Shown: piece after piece, positions 1 to 6,449 of the stretch
How the letters are laid out: every line of letters starts with the position of its first letter
How positions within the stretch are numbered: position 1 is the first letter of the stretch
Origin: Christiangramia sp.
GTDB lineage: Bacteria > Bacteroidota > Bacteroidia > Flavobacteriales > Flavobacteriaceae
Direction of reading: 5' to 3'
NCBI GenBank assembly: GCA_024635735.1
Contig: JAGXII010000028.1
Span: forward strand, 1 to 15,559
DNA: 15,559 nucleotides
Translations under genes and position numbers: made by a program
Notes under the pieces: generated by a model
Database searches by the model: none
Seen by the model: only the letters and a program-made list of their open reading frames with translations
Told to the model about the DNA's origin: nothing

Positions 1-1147
1 CACCTACATATAGTACGGCAACACCACCAGCAAGTTTAGCAAGACGTTCCTGAAGTTTTTCCCTGTCGTAATCTGAAGTAGTAGACTCGATCTGAGCTTT
101 GATTTGATTTACCCTGTTATGGATATCATCATTATTACCAGATCCGTTTACGATAGTTGTATTATCCTTATCAATAGCAACTTTTTCAGCAGTTCCTAAC
201 ATATCAATAGTGGCATTCTCTAAAGTAAATCCTCTTTCTTCAGAAATTACCGTACCTCCTGTTAAGATTGCGATATCTTCCAACATTGCTTTTCTTCTAT
301 CACCAAAACCTGGAGCTTTAACAGCTGCGATCTTCAATGAACCACGAAGTTTGTTTACTACAAGAGTAGCAAGCGCTTCTCCGTCCACATCTTCAGCAAT
401 GATCAATAATGGTTTTCCAGACTGAGCTACTGGCTCAAGCACCGGAAGCAGATCTTTCATTGAAGAGATCTTCTTATCAAAAAGAAGGATATAAGGATCT
501 TCAAGATCGGCAGTCATTTTCTCTGAATTCGTTACGAAGTAAGGAGAAAGATAACCTCTGTCAAATTGCATACCTTCAACAACATCAACATGAGTTTCAG
601 TACCTTTTGCTTCTTCAACAGTAATCACTCCTTCTTTACCAACTTTTCCAAATGCCTGAGCGATCAAATCACCAATCATATCGTCATTGTTGGCAGAAAT
701 AGCAGCTACCTGCTTTATTTTTTCTGAAGAATCTCCAACTTCTTTAGTCTGTTTTGCAAGATCTGCAGTAAGAGCCTCCACAGCTTTATCTATACCTCTC
801 TTAAGGTCCATTGGGTTTGCACCAGCCGCCACGTTCTTAAGGCCTTCTTTTACGATTGCCTGAGCAAGAACAGTTGCGGTGGTAGTACCATCACCTGCAA
901 GATCATTAGTTTTGGAAGCAACTTCCTTAACCATTTGAGCTCCCATATTTTCCAATGGATCTTCAAGCTCAATTTCTTTTGCTACGGTCACACCATCTTT
1001 AGTTACCATAGGTGCTCCAAAAGACTTGCTGATAATAACGTTACGTCCTTTAGGACCTAAAGTTACCTTAACAGCGTTAGCCAATGCATCTACTCCACGC
1101 TTGATTCCGTCGCGGGCCTGGATGTCAAATTTTATATCTTTTGCCAT
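1..1147 (-). CDS. groL: Chaperonin GroEL (Hsp60), N-terminal 382 residues, cut by window edge
   Basis: This is the large chaperonin subunit, which forms the ATP-driven double-ring folding chamber in the cytoplasm with GroES as lid. I translated the minus strand from the ATG at 1147 and found 382 uninterrupted residues beginning MAKDIKFDIQARDGIKRGVD. The nucleotide-binding signatures LGPKGRNV (about residues 30-37) and GDGTTTATVL (about 85-94) of the equatorial domain are intact, and the apical domain follows (KAPGFGDRRKAML near 280). The frame is still open at base 1 (ending LAGGVAVLYVG). About 30% of the usual roughly 545-residue protein is missing, including the second equatorial part with the catalytic Asp and any GGM-type tail. 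It lies 112 bp downstream of groES on the same strand, the standard groESL order. No strong Shine-Dalgarno precedes it; the leader is A/T-rich, as is normal in this phylum. Confidence 0.98.
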   Translation of the reverse strand, partial: MAKDIKFDIQARDGIKRGVDALANAVKVTLGPKGRNVIISKSFGAPMVTKDGVTVAKEIELEDPLENMGAQMVKEVASKTNDLAGDGTTTATVLAQAIVKEGLKNVAAGANPMDLKRGIDKAVEALTADLAKQTKEVGDSSEKIKQVAAISANNDDMIGDLIAQAFGKVGKEGVITVEEAKGTETHVDVVEGMQFDRGYLSPYFVTNSEKMTADLEDPYILLFDKKISSMKDLLPVLEPVAQSGKPLLIIAEDVDGEALATLVVNKLRGSLKIAAVKAPGFGDRRKAMLEDIAILTGGTVISEERGFTLENATIDMLGTAEKVAIDKDNTTIVNGSGNNDDIHNRVNQIKAQIESTTSDYDREKLQERLAKLAGGVAVLYVG

Positions 1148-1223
1148 TTCTTATAAATTTTTATTTTCATCTGCTCGTATGAGTTCTGAAAAAACTGGTT
1201 AATTAATTTTTGTTGAATTGATA

Positions 1224-1239
1224 CCCTGCGGCAGCAGGG
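1224..1239 (-). other. Small hairpin in the groES-groL intergenic region
   Basis: CCCTGC and GCAGGG (1224-1229 and 1234-1239) form a perfect 6-bp GC-rich stem around a 4-base loop. On the transcribed minus strand no U-tract follows it, so it is not a classical terminator. It may stabilise or process the groESL message, or set the relative output of the two genes. The fold is seen in the sequence; the role is inference. Confidence 0.4.
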
Positions 1240-1259
1240 AAAGTTTATTGAATTGAAAC

Positions 1260-1535
1260 TTATACTATCGCAAGTATATCATCTTCCCGCATGATAAGGT
1301 AATCTGTACCATCCAGCTTAAGCTCGGTACCTGCATACTTACCATAAAGCACCATATCTCCTTCTTTAACGGTCATATCATGATCTTTAGTTCCTTTACC
1401 AACGGCTACAACTTTACCTCTTTGAGGCTTTTCTTTAGCAGTTTCAGGAATAATAATACCGGAAGCAGTTTTATTTTCTGCGGCAACAGGTTCAATAACT
1501 ACCCTGTCTGAAAGCGGTTTAATGTTTAGTCCCAT
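1260..1535 (-). CDS. groES: Co-chaperonin GroES (Hsp10)
   Basis: This 91-residue protein has the family's usual length and forms the seven-subunit lid of the GroEL chamber. The start MGLNIKPLSDRVVIEP is the classical GroES N-terminus. The mobile loop that contacts GroEL lies at about residues 17-35, with the hydrophobic GIIIP segment. The conserved GKYAGTEL and the C-terminal EDDILAIV follow. It ends in TAA and precedes groL on the same strand. A transcription terminator lies upstream and separates it from secG, so groESL appears to be its own unit. I see no CIRCE-type inverted repeat in front of it. Confidence 0.98.
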   Translation of the reverse strand: MGLNIKPLSDRVVIEPVAAENKTASGIIIPETAKEKPQRGKVVAVGKGTKDHDMTVKEGDMVLYGKYAGTELKLDGTDYLIMREDDILAIV

Positions 1536-1591
1536 TTTTTTACGAATTTATTTTTAGGTTAATCAATTTTTAAGTTGGTAAGGGATATTTC

Positions 1592-1622
1592 TAAAATTAT
1601 GCCATCACCTCATTTCTGCCAA
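1592..1622 (-). promoter_or_regulatory. Candidate groESL promoter (weak match)
   Basis: On the minus strand TTGG (1622-1619), 19 bases and TAATTTTA (1599-1592) resemble the Bacteroidota -33/-7 pattern TTTG-N19-TAnnTTTG, with one mismatch in each element. It lies between the secG terminator and groES, about 57 bp before the groES start, which is where a groESL promoter is expected. The imperfect match keeps confidence low. Confidence 0.35.
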
Positions 1623-1630
1623 TACCAAAC

Positions 1631-1662
1631 AAAAAATGCCAGCTTGTCATAAGCTGGCATTT
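1631..1662 (-). terminator. Rho-independent terminator after secG
   Basis: ATGCCAGCTT at 1636-1645 and its perfect complement at 1651-1660 form a 10-bp stem (12 bp with flanking A/T pairs) around the loop GTCAT. Read on the minus strand it is followed by a run of six T (1636-1631). It lies about 25 bp past the secG stop and upstream of groES, so it should end the lptE-TPR-secG transcript and insulate groESL. Confidence 0.85.
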
Positions 1663-1686
1663 CTATATAGTTAATTCTATTAAAAT

Positions 1687-2031
1687 CTAGTTTGCGCTGT
1701 CAGTCTCTACAGGTTGAGTTGCCGGAGTAGATTGAGCAGGAACCTGTGTATTTACCGGTTCGTCACTTTCAAAAATTCTGTTCTCTACATCAGCAGGACT
1801 GTCCATAATCGTTACGTTAGAAAGTAAGATTAATACCAGTAATAAAGTTGCCAGTGTCCAGGTACTTTTGTCAAGAAAATCGGTAGTTTTCTTAACACCT
1901 CCCATTTGCTGTCCACTGCCTCCAAAAGAAGAGGAAAGTCCCCCACCTTTAGGGTTCTGAACCATTATCACAACTACCAGCAAAAATGCTACGATAATTA
2001 TTAAAGCTAAAAAAATAGTGAATGTGCTCAT
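1687..2031 (-). CDS. secG: Preprotein translocase subunit SecG
   Basis: SecG is the small accessory subunit of the SecYEG channel in the inner membrane. This protein has 114 residues. It has a first membrane helix at about residues 4-23 and the hallmark cytoplasmic loop VQNPKGGGLSSSFGG at about 24-38. A second helix lies at about 58-73, followed by a polar tail rich in Ser, Thr and Pro. The tail is longer than in the shortest SecG proteins and looks disordered. The start lies two bases after the stop of the upstream TPR-type gene (TAA-GA-ATG), which suggests translational coupling. The stop is TAG, followed by a strong terminator, so secG is the last gene of its unit. Confidence 0.95.
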   Translation of the reverse strand: MSTFTIFLALIIIVAFLLVVVIMVQNPKGGGLSSSFGGSGQQMGGVKKTTDFLDKSTWTLATLLLVLILLSNVTIMDSPADVENRIFESDEPVNTQVPAQSTPATQPVETDSAN

Positions 2032-2033
2032 TC

Positions 2034-2918
2034 TTAATCGTTATTATTATCTTGTAATTTCTCTATTGCCCGAATTTGGTCTGCAAAGAAACCACTTTTT
2101 TCGGGATTTTTCAAAATTAATATTTTATAAGCCTGTATGGCTTTTTTATAGTTTTTTTGTTCCAGATAGACCTTCGCTAAAGTCTCTGTCATCAGTGATT
2201 CCGGAGCCGTCATGCTCTGTTCGGCAAGATTTGCCTTCGCTGCGATTTTTCCAGGTTTGATCTTTGGATTTTTAGAAATAAACTCTTCAATAAGTTTAAA
2301 TTTTCTTATTCGGGTTTCATCATTTTTGGGTTCCTGCTTTTCTTCTTCTCTTTCAACAGGTTTCGCAGTAGTTAGTTTTAACCATTCTGAAAATGAATGC
2401 GCCTCTTTTGGATTAAATTCAAGCGGTTTGCCAATTCCCAGTTTTTCCTCAGAACTTATCTCCTTTTGATTAGTTTCTTCTATCTCTTCCGGAATTTCAG
2501 GTTCAACAGCACGTTCAAATAAAGCAGGATCCATCACCCTTTCAGATTCAGACTGCTTCATTTTAATCGCTTCGTTAATATCTATGCTTCTCTTACCAAA
2601 GACCTCCTCTGCCTCATAAACCGTAATTTGTTTAAGACGGTCTTCCTGCTCCCGAATTTGCTTCGCGATTTGATTTTGATTGAATTCTTCTGAAGTGATA
2701 AAATCAAATAGAATGCTCCGGTCTGCAGTGTAGGCCGCTGTCTTTTTCAGGGCATCATTATAACTAAACTCCTGATGCTCTTTTAATCCTTTTAACCTAA
2801 TCGCCCTTGCCGCTTGAAAATAAGGTGCCTGCCTGATAATATCTTCCAGTTCCCGGGTTTGTTCCGAAGAAATATGTCCGGGGTGTTCCAGCAAATATGT
2901 AAGCGATTTTACGTCCAT
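2034..2918 (-). CDS. Tetratricopeptide-type protein of unknown function between lptE and secG
   Basis: This soluble, strongly charged protein of 294 residues has no signal peptide or membrane helix. The N-terminal ~95 residues are helical (LEHPGHISSEQTRELEDIIR onward). The middle (about 100-215) is Glu/Lys-rich and probably disordered. Near the C-terminus a TPR-like helix pair is visible (ETLAKVYLEQKNYKKAIQAY, then KILILKNPEKS), so a protein-binding role is plausible. I recognise it as the hypothetical gene commonly found between lptE and secG in flavobacteria, but know no assigned function. Its ATG shares one base with the lptE stop (TAATG at 2916-2920) and its own stop is two bases before secG, so the three genes are probably co-translated. 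A link to envelope assembly is inferred from position only. Confidence 0.85.
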   Translation of the reverse strand: MDVKSLTYLLEHPGHISSEQTRELEDIIRQAPYFQAARAIRLKGLKEHQEFSYNDALKKTAAYTADRSILFDFITSEEFNQNQIAKQIREQEDRLKQITVYEAEEVFGKRSIDINEAIKMKQSESERVMDPALFERAVEPEIPEEIEETNQKEISSEEKLGIGKPLEFNPKEAHSFSEWLKLTTAKPVEREEEKQEPKNDETRIRKFKLIEEFISKNPKIKPGKIAAKANLAEQSMTAPESLMTETLAKVYLEQKNYKKAIQAYKILILKNPEKSGFFADQIRAIEKLQDNNND

Positions 2919-3421
2919 TACCAGTCGGTTAATGCTTTATTAAAGACATCCTGAGTGATTCTGTTATAAATCTCATCTATGGCCGTTTCAAGATTTGCCC
3001 CTACTAATTGTGTAGTGGCCGGATAATCATAGTAGAATGAAAACCGGTTTTCAAAATCCTTTTCCGGTTCCAGCGTATTGTAATAACGAACATTAATCGC
3101 TACCGTTAGCCGGTTTTGTGCCGCCGTATTTTGCGCGGTAGCCGACATAGGGGAGATATAATATTCGATAATCTCACCTTCAAAGATAAGGTCTCCATTA
3201 TTATTTACCAGGCTCAGGCTTGTTTGATTCTGAATAAGATCCTGCAATGAGTTGGTAAAAGTCCTGTCTATTCCCGGCTCTACCAGATCTGCATTATTCT
3301 GAAAAAAGTTCACCTGGAAGGTTTCCGCTTCTCCGGTATCGGCTCCGGTGAAAGAATAAATGCCACAGGATTGCAAGGTTAAGAGCAGGCTGGAGCAAAA
3401 AATAAAAAATAGTTTCTTCAT
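2918..3421 (-). CDS. lptE: LPS-assembly lipoprotein LptE
   Basis: LptE is the outer-membrane lipoprotein that plugs the LptD barrel and helps place lipopolysaccharide at the cell surface. The protein has 167 residues, starting with a lipoprotein signal peptide (MKK, hydrophobic core, LQS-C with Cys19). After the Cys comes GIYSFTGA, typical of Bacteroidota LptE. The rest is an alpha/beta sequence with the expected family pattern: TFQVNFFQNNA, then a predicted strand FEGEIIEYYISPMSA and a C-terminal helix ETAIDEIYNRITQDVFNKAL. Length fits the family. It is followed with one-base overlap by the TPR-type gene, and a 7-bp-period repeat lies directly before its start codon. The partner lptD is not in the window. 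Confidence 0.9.
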   Translation of the reverse strand: MKKLFFIFCSSLLLTLQSCGIYSFTGADTGEAETFQVNFFQNNADLVEPGIDRTFTNSLQDLIQNQTSLSLVNNNGDLIFEGEIIEYYISPMSATAQNTAAQNRLTVAINVRYYNTLEPEKDFENRFSFYYDYPATTQLVGANLETAIDEIYNRITQDVFNKALTDW

Positions 3422-3428
3422 ATGTTTT

Positions 3429-3465
3429 AGCTGTAAGCCTTAAGCGGTAAGCCCTAAGCTATATG
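3429..3465. repeat. Heptad tandem repeat directly upstream of lptE
   Basis: On the plus strand the units CTGTAAG, CCTTAAG, CGGTAAG and CCCTAAG follow without spacers, and the trinucleotide AGC recurs exactly every 7 bp at 3429, 3436, 3443, 3450 and 3457. The consensus is TAAGCNN. The array ends about 8 bases before the lptE start codon on the minus strand, so it occupies the ribosome-binding leader. Confidence 0.8.
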
Positions 3466-3494
3466 AGAACCAAAATACTAAATTCCGGAACAAA

Positions 3495-3523
3495 AGCTTA
3501 TAGCCTAAAGCCGATAGCTTATT
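3495..3523. repeat. Second heptad repeat just past the regulator stop codon
   Basis: Units AGCTTAT, AGCCTAA, AGCCGAT and AGCTTAT lie end to end from 3495 to 3522, with AGC at 3495, 3502, 3509 and 3516 (exact 7-bp spacing). It is related to the array at 3429-3465 (shared AGC core and period) but out of phase with it, 38 bp between facing AGC triplets. It lies next to the stop codon of the sigma-54-type regulator gene. Confidence 0.75.
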
Positions 3524-3524
3524 A

Positions 3525-4787
3525 CTACAAATTATATTGTTTGATCTTTCGGTAAAGAGTACGTTCGCTAATTCCCAGTTCATCGGCCGCCGCTTTTCGT
3601 TTACCATTATGTCTTTCCAGAGACTTTTTTATAAGTTCCAGTTCTTTATCCTGCAGCGACAGGGTTTCTTCTTCCTCTATCTCTTCTGCAAAATAATACT
3701 TGTCTTTTTCTTCCTGTTTCTGCGCCGCATTTTTCTGGGGGATCTGCAGCACTTCCAGCTTATCATTATCTATATCGGCTTCATCGATATCGTCCCCGCT
3801 ATCACCGTAAATTTTTTGGATAAGCCCTTCATTTTCATCCTGAACCTCTTTATTATTCCCTTCCTGCATCAGTTTTAAAGTGAGCTTTTTCAGATCGTTC
3901 AGGTCGTTTTTCATATCAAAAAGGACCTTGTACAGAATTTCGCGTTCATTACTAAAGTCACTTTCTTTTTTCTTTTCTGAAATAACCGCCGGAAGATTAC
4001 TTCCAACATCGGGTAGGTAATGTTTAAGATTTTCAGCTGTAATGCTTCTGCTTTGTTCCAACACCGAAATTTGTTCAGCAATATTTCTTAACTGACGTAT
4101 ATTTCCGCCCCAGCGATAATTCAGAAGGACCTTCACAGCTTCCTCTTCCAGCTTAATAGTGGGCATCTTATACTTCAAACCAAAATCTGAAGCGAATTTT
4201 CTGAAAAGTAGATGAATATCTTCCTGTCTTTCGCGTAAAGGCGGTAGATTTATCTCAACCGTACTCAATCTATAATAAAGATCTTCCCTGAATCTTTCCT
4301 TTTTAATCGCTTCAAACATACTCACGTTTGTTGCCGCAACTATCCTAACATCGGTTTTCTGAACTTTTGATGAACCCACTTTAATGAATTCTCCATTTTC
4401 CAGTACACGAAGCAGCCGAACCTGCGTAGGCAAAGGAAGCTCTCCAACCTCATCAAGGAAGATCGTCCCGCCATCTGCCACTTCAAAATAACCATTCCGT
4501 GTTTGTGTGGCCCCGGTAAAAGCTCCTTTTTCATGTCCAAAAAGTTCACTGTCAATGGTTCCTTCCGGAATTGCACCGCAGTTTACGGCAATATACTTAC
4601 CGTGTTTACGATGCGACAGAGAGTGAATAATTTTAGGAATACTTTCTTTACCAACACCACTTTCCCCTGTTACGAGAACTGAAATATCGGTAGGTGCTAC
4701 CTGGATAGCTTTTTCTATAGCACGATTCAATTTAGGATCGTCACCTATTATTCCAAATCGTTGTTTTATTGCCTGAACTGATTCCAT
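3525..4787 (-). CDS. Sigma-54-dependent AAA+ transcriptional regulator without receiver domain
   Basis: This 420-residue bacterial enhancer-binding protein would use ATP to remodel RNA polymerase-sigma-54 for open complex formation. The AAA+ domain starts almost at the N-terminus: Walker A GESGVGKE at residues 41-48, the sigma-54-contacting loop GAFTGA at 88-93, Walker B GTIFLDE at 107-113, then the arginine-finger region and sensor segments (RIVAATN, FREDLYYRLS, LPPLRER). A charged, low-complexity linker follows (about 265-380). The C-terminus is a Fis-type helix-turn-helix (GKRKAAADELGISERTLYRK). No receiver, GAF or PAS domain precedes the ATPase, so activity may be set by expression level or by a partner. 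It lies between miaB and lptE on the same strand, with heptad repeats on both sides. Its targets are not visible; I saw no convincing -24/-12 promoter. Confidence 0.93.
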   Translation of the reverse strand: MESVQAIKQRFGIIGDDPKLNRAIEKAIQVAPTDISVLVTGESGVGKESIPKIIHSLSHRKHGKYIAVNCGAIPEGTIDSELFGHEKGAFTGATQTRNGYFEVADGGTIFLDEVGELPLPTQVRLLRVLENGEFIKVGSSKVQKTDVRIVAATNVSMFEAIKKERFREDLYYRLSTVEINLPPLRERQEDIHLLFRKFASDFGLKYKMPTIKLEEEAVKVLLNYRWGGNIRQLRNIAEQISVLEQSRSITAENLKHYLPDVGSNLPAVISEKKKESDFSNEREILYKVLFDMKNDLNDLKKLTLKLMQEGNNKEVQDENEGLIQKIYGDSGDDIDEADIDNDKLEVLQIPQKNAAQKQEEKDKYYFAEEIEEEETLSLQDKELELIKKSLERHNGKRKAAADELGISERTLYRKIKQYNL

Positions 4788-4793
4788 TTACAA

Positions 4794-4828
4794 GTATTCA
4801 GTATTCAGTAAACAGTATTCAGTTTTTA
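4794..4828. repeat. Heptad tandem repeat GTATTCA directly upstream of the regulator gene
   Basis: Five abutting 7-bp units are visible: GTATTCA, GTATTCA, GTAAACA, GTATTCA, GTTTTTA. The array lies 6 bp before the regulator start codon on the minus strand, where it reads TGAATAC-type units. A 9-bp direct repeat AGTTTTTAA at 4821-4829 and 4851-4859 partly overlaps it and leads up to the miaB stop codon. The period matches the arrays near lptE but the unit sequence differs. Confidence 0.8.
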
Positions 4829-4859
4829 AAACCAATAACTATGTACTGTAAGTTTTTAA

Positions 4860-6303
4860 TTAGTTATTATCGCTGTAATCCACTGCATCACCAATTAATG
4901 TTGCACTGGTACAATCTTTAATTTTTACATTCACAAAATCACCAATCTTATAGTGTTCTTTTGGAAATACTACTACCGTATTTTGTGAATTTCTTCCACT
5001 CCAGTGAGCATCAGATTTTTTTGATTCCTTTTCAATTAAAACCTCTACAGTTTGTCCAAGAAATCTTTCAGTCCTTTGCTTGCTATGTTGTTGTTGAAGA
5101 TCTACAATTTCCTGTAATCTTCTTTTCTTGACTTCCTCCGGCACATCATCCTCAAATTTACGCTCGGCCATAGTTCCCGGTCTTTCCGAATATGCGAACA
5201 TATATCCAAAGTCATAATTAACATACTCCATTAATGATAAGGTATCCTGATGATCTTCTTCGGTTTCGGTAGGAAATCCCGTTATAAGATCGTGAGAAAT
5301 TCCGCAATCAGGAATCATTTTTTTGATATTATCTATCAATGTGAAATACTCTTCGCGCGTATGAAGGCGGTTCATTTTTTTCAGGATACGATCGCTTCCA
5401 CTCTGAACCGGTAAATGAATATAATTACAGATATTTCGGTATTTGGCCATCATCTCGATAACATCCATCGTCATATCCTGCGGATTAGAAGTTGAAAAAC
5501 GAATGCGCATTTTAGGCTGAGCCTCTGCAACCATCTTTAAAAGGGCTGCAAAATTTGTAGCAGTCGCTTTCTGAATTTCGGTAGCGTCTTTAAAATCTTT
5601 CTTTAATCCGCCGCCATACCACAAATAACTATCTACATTTTGCCCGAGAAGCGTTACTTCTTTATATCCTTTCGCGTCCAGATCATTCACTTCTTCTACA
5701 ATACTTTGCATCACGACTTCTTTCCCTTCCCCTGGTAAAGGGAACCACACAAAAAGTACACATATTATCACAACCCCTGGTAATAGATACAAAGGCTGAA
5801 ACACCATTGGTTTGCAGTCTTACCGGGGAAATATCCCCATAAGTTTCTTCCTTACTAAGAATTACATTTATAGCATCCCGTCCTTCTTCAACTTCATTGA
5901 TAAGGTTTGGAAGATCCTTATAAGCATCTGGTCCCACAACAAGATCCACTATCTTTTCCTCTTCAAGGAATTTGTTTTTTAAACGCTCGGCCATACATCC
6001 AAGAACGCCGACCTTCATTCCCGGATTGATCCTTTTTACGGCATTATATTTCTCGAGGCGCTTGCGCACCGTTTGCTCTGCTTTTTCCCTTATGGAACAG
6101 GTATTCACCAGAACAAGATCTGCTTCTTCCAGGTTTTGAGTGGTATTAAATCCTTCTTTTGATAGAATAGAAGCTACAATCTCACTGTCGCTAAAGTTCA
6201 TAGCACAACCATAACTTTCAATAAAAAGTTTACGGTTGTTCTTCGCCTTAGGCTCCATTACCAGAGTGTTTCCCTGTTTCTTTTCGTCTATTATCTTCTC
6301 CAT
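4860..6303 (-). pseudogene. miaB: tRNA-2-methylthio-N6-dimethylallyladenosine synthase MiaB, split by a frameshift
   Basis: MiaB is a radical-SAM enzyme that adds the methylthio group to i6A37 of tRNA. The N-terminal part is read from 6303 to about 5709 and holds Cys33, Cys69 and Cys103 of the first iron-sulfur cluster and the radical-SAM triad Cys178, Cys182, Cys185 (TRGCDNMCTFC). After ...RGRERSRD (residue 198) that frame runs into wrong sequence and stops at 5683. The correct continuation, QSIVEEVND..., is in another frame from about 5708 and runs to 4860 through the rest of the radical-SAM barrel and the TRAM domain. The family has a Pro codon between Asp and Gln, and here only one G remains, so two bases appear lost. 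Joined, the protein would be about 481 residues, the family's normal length. Both halves are well conserved, so a recent mutation or a sequencing error is likely. Gene callers would give two pieces, 5683-6303 and 4860-5807. Confidence 0.9.
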
Positions 6304-6336
6304 AATTCCTTAATAACCTATCGTTTTATAGCCCGG

Positions 6337-6367
6337 CAAAGATAGGACTAAAGACTGTTCTGACAAA
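6337..6367 (-). promoter_or_regulatory. Bacteroidota-type promoter for miaB
   Basis: On the minus strand TTTG (6367-6364), a 19-base spacer and TATCTTTG (6344-6337) match the consensus TTTG-N19-TAnnTTTG in all defined positions. Transcription would begin near 6331, about 28 bases before the miaB ATG at 6303. The downstream regulator gene has only a 72-bp gap and no visible promoter of its own, so it probably depends on this site. Confidence 0.75.
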
Positions 6368-6449
6368 GTGACAGAAAAAAATTTATATCACAACGCAACC
6401 TTTTTTTAATTCCTGCATCTAATAAGTAACTAAGCATTTTGAAAACGAA

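Noticed and set aside
210..624. Plus-strand open frames at the left end
   Set aside because: The region is fully covered by intact groL on the minus strand.
2018..2469. Plus-strand open frames opposite the TPR-type gene
   Set aside because: They are shadows of a well-supported minus-strand gene, with no family resemblance or start signals of their own.
5720..5775. Direct repeat TTACCAGGGG on the minus strand in miaB
   Set aside because: Both copies encode the conserved Thr-Arg-Gly segments of the protein, so the repeat follows from coding sequence.
5683..5830. Programmed +1 frameshift in miaB
   Set aside because: There is no slippery run, stop codon or downstream structure at the shift point, and a conserved Pro codon seems to be missing, so a deletion or a sequence error explains it better.
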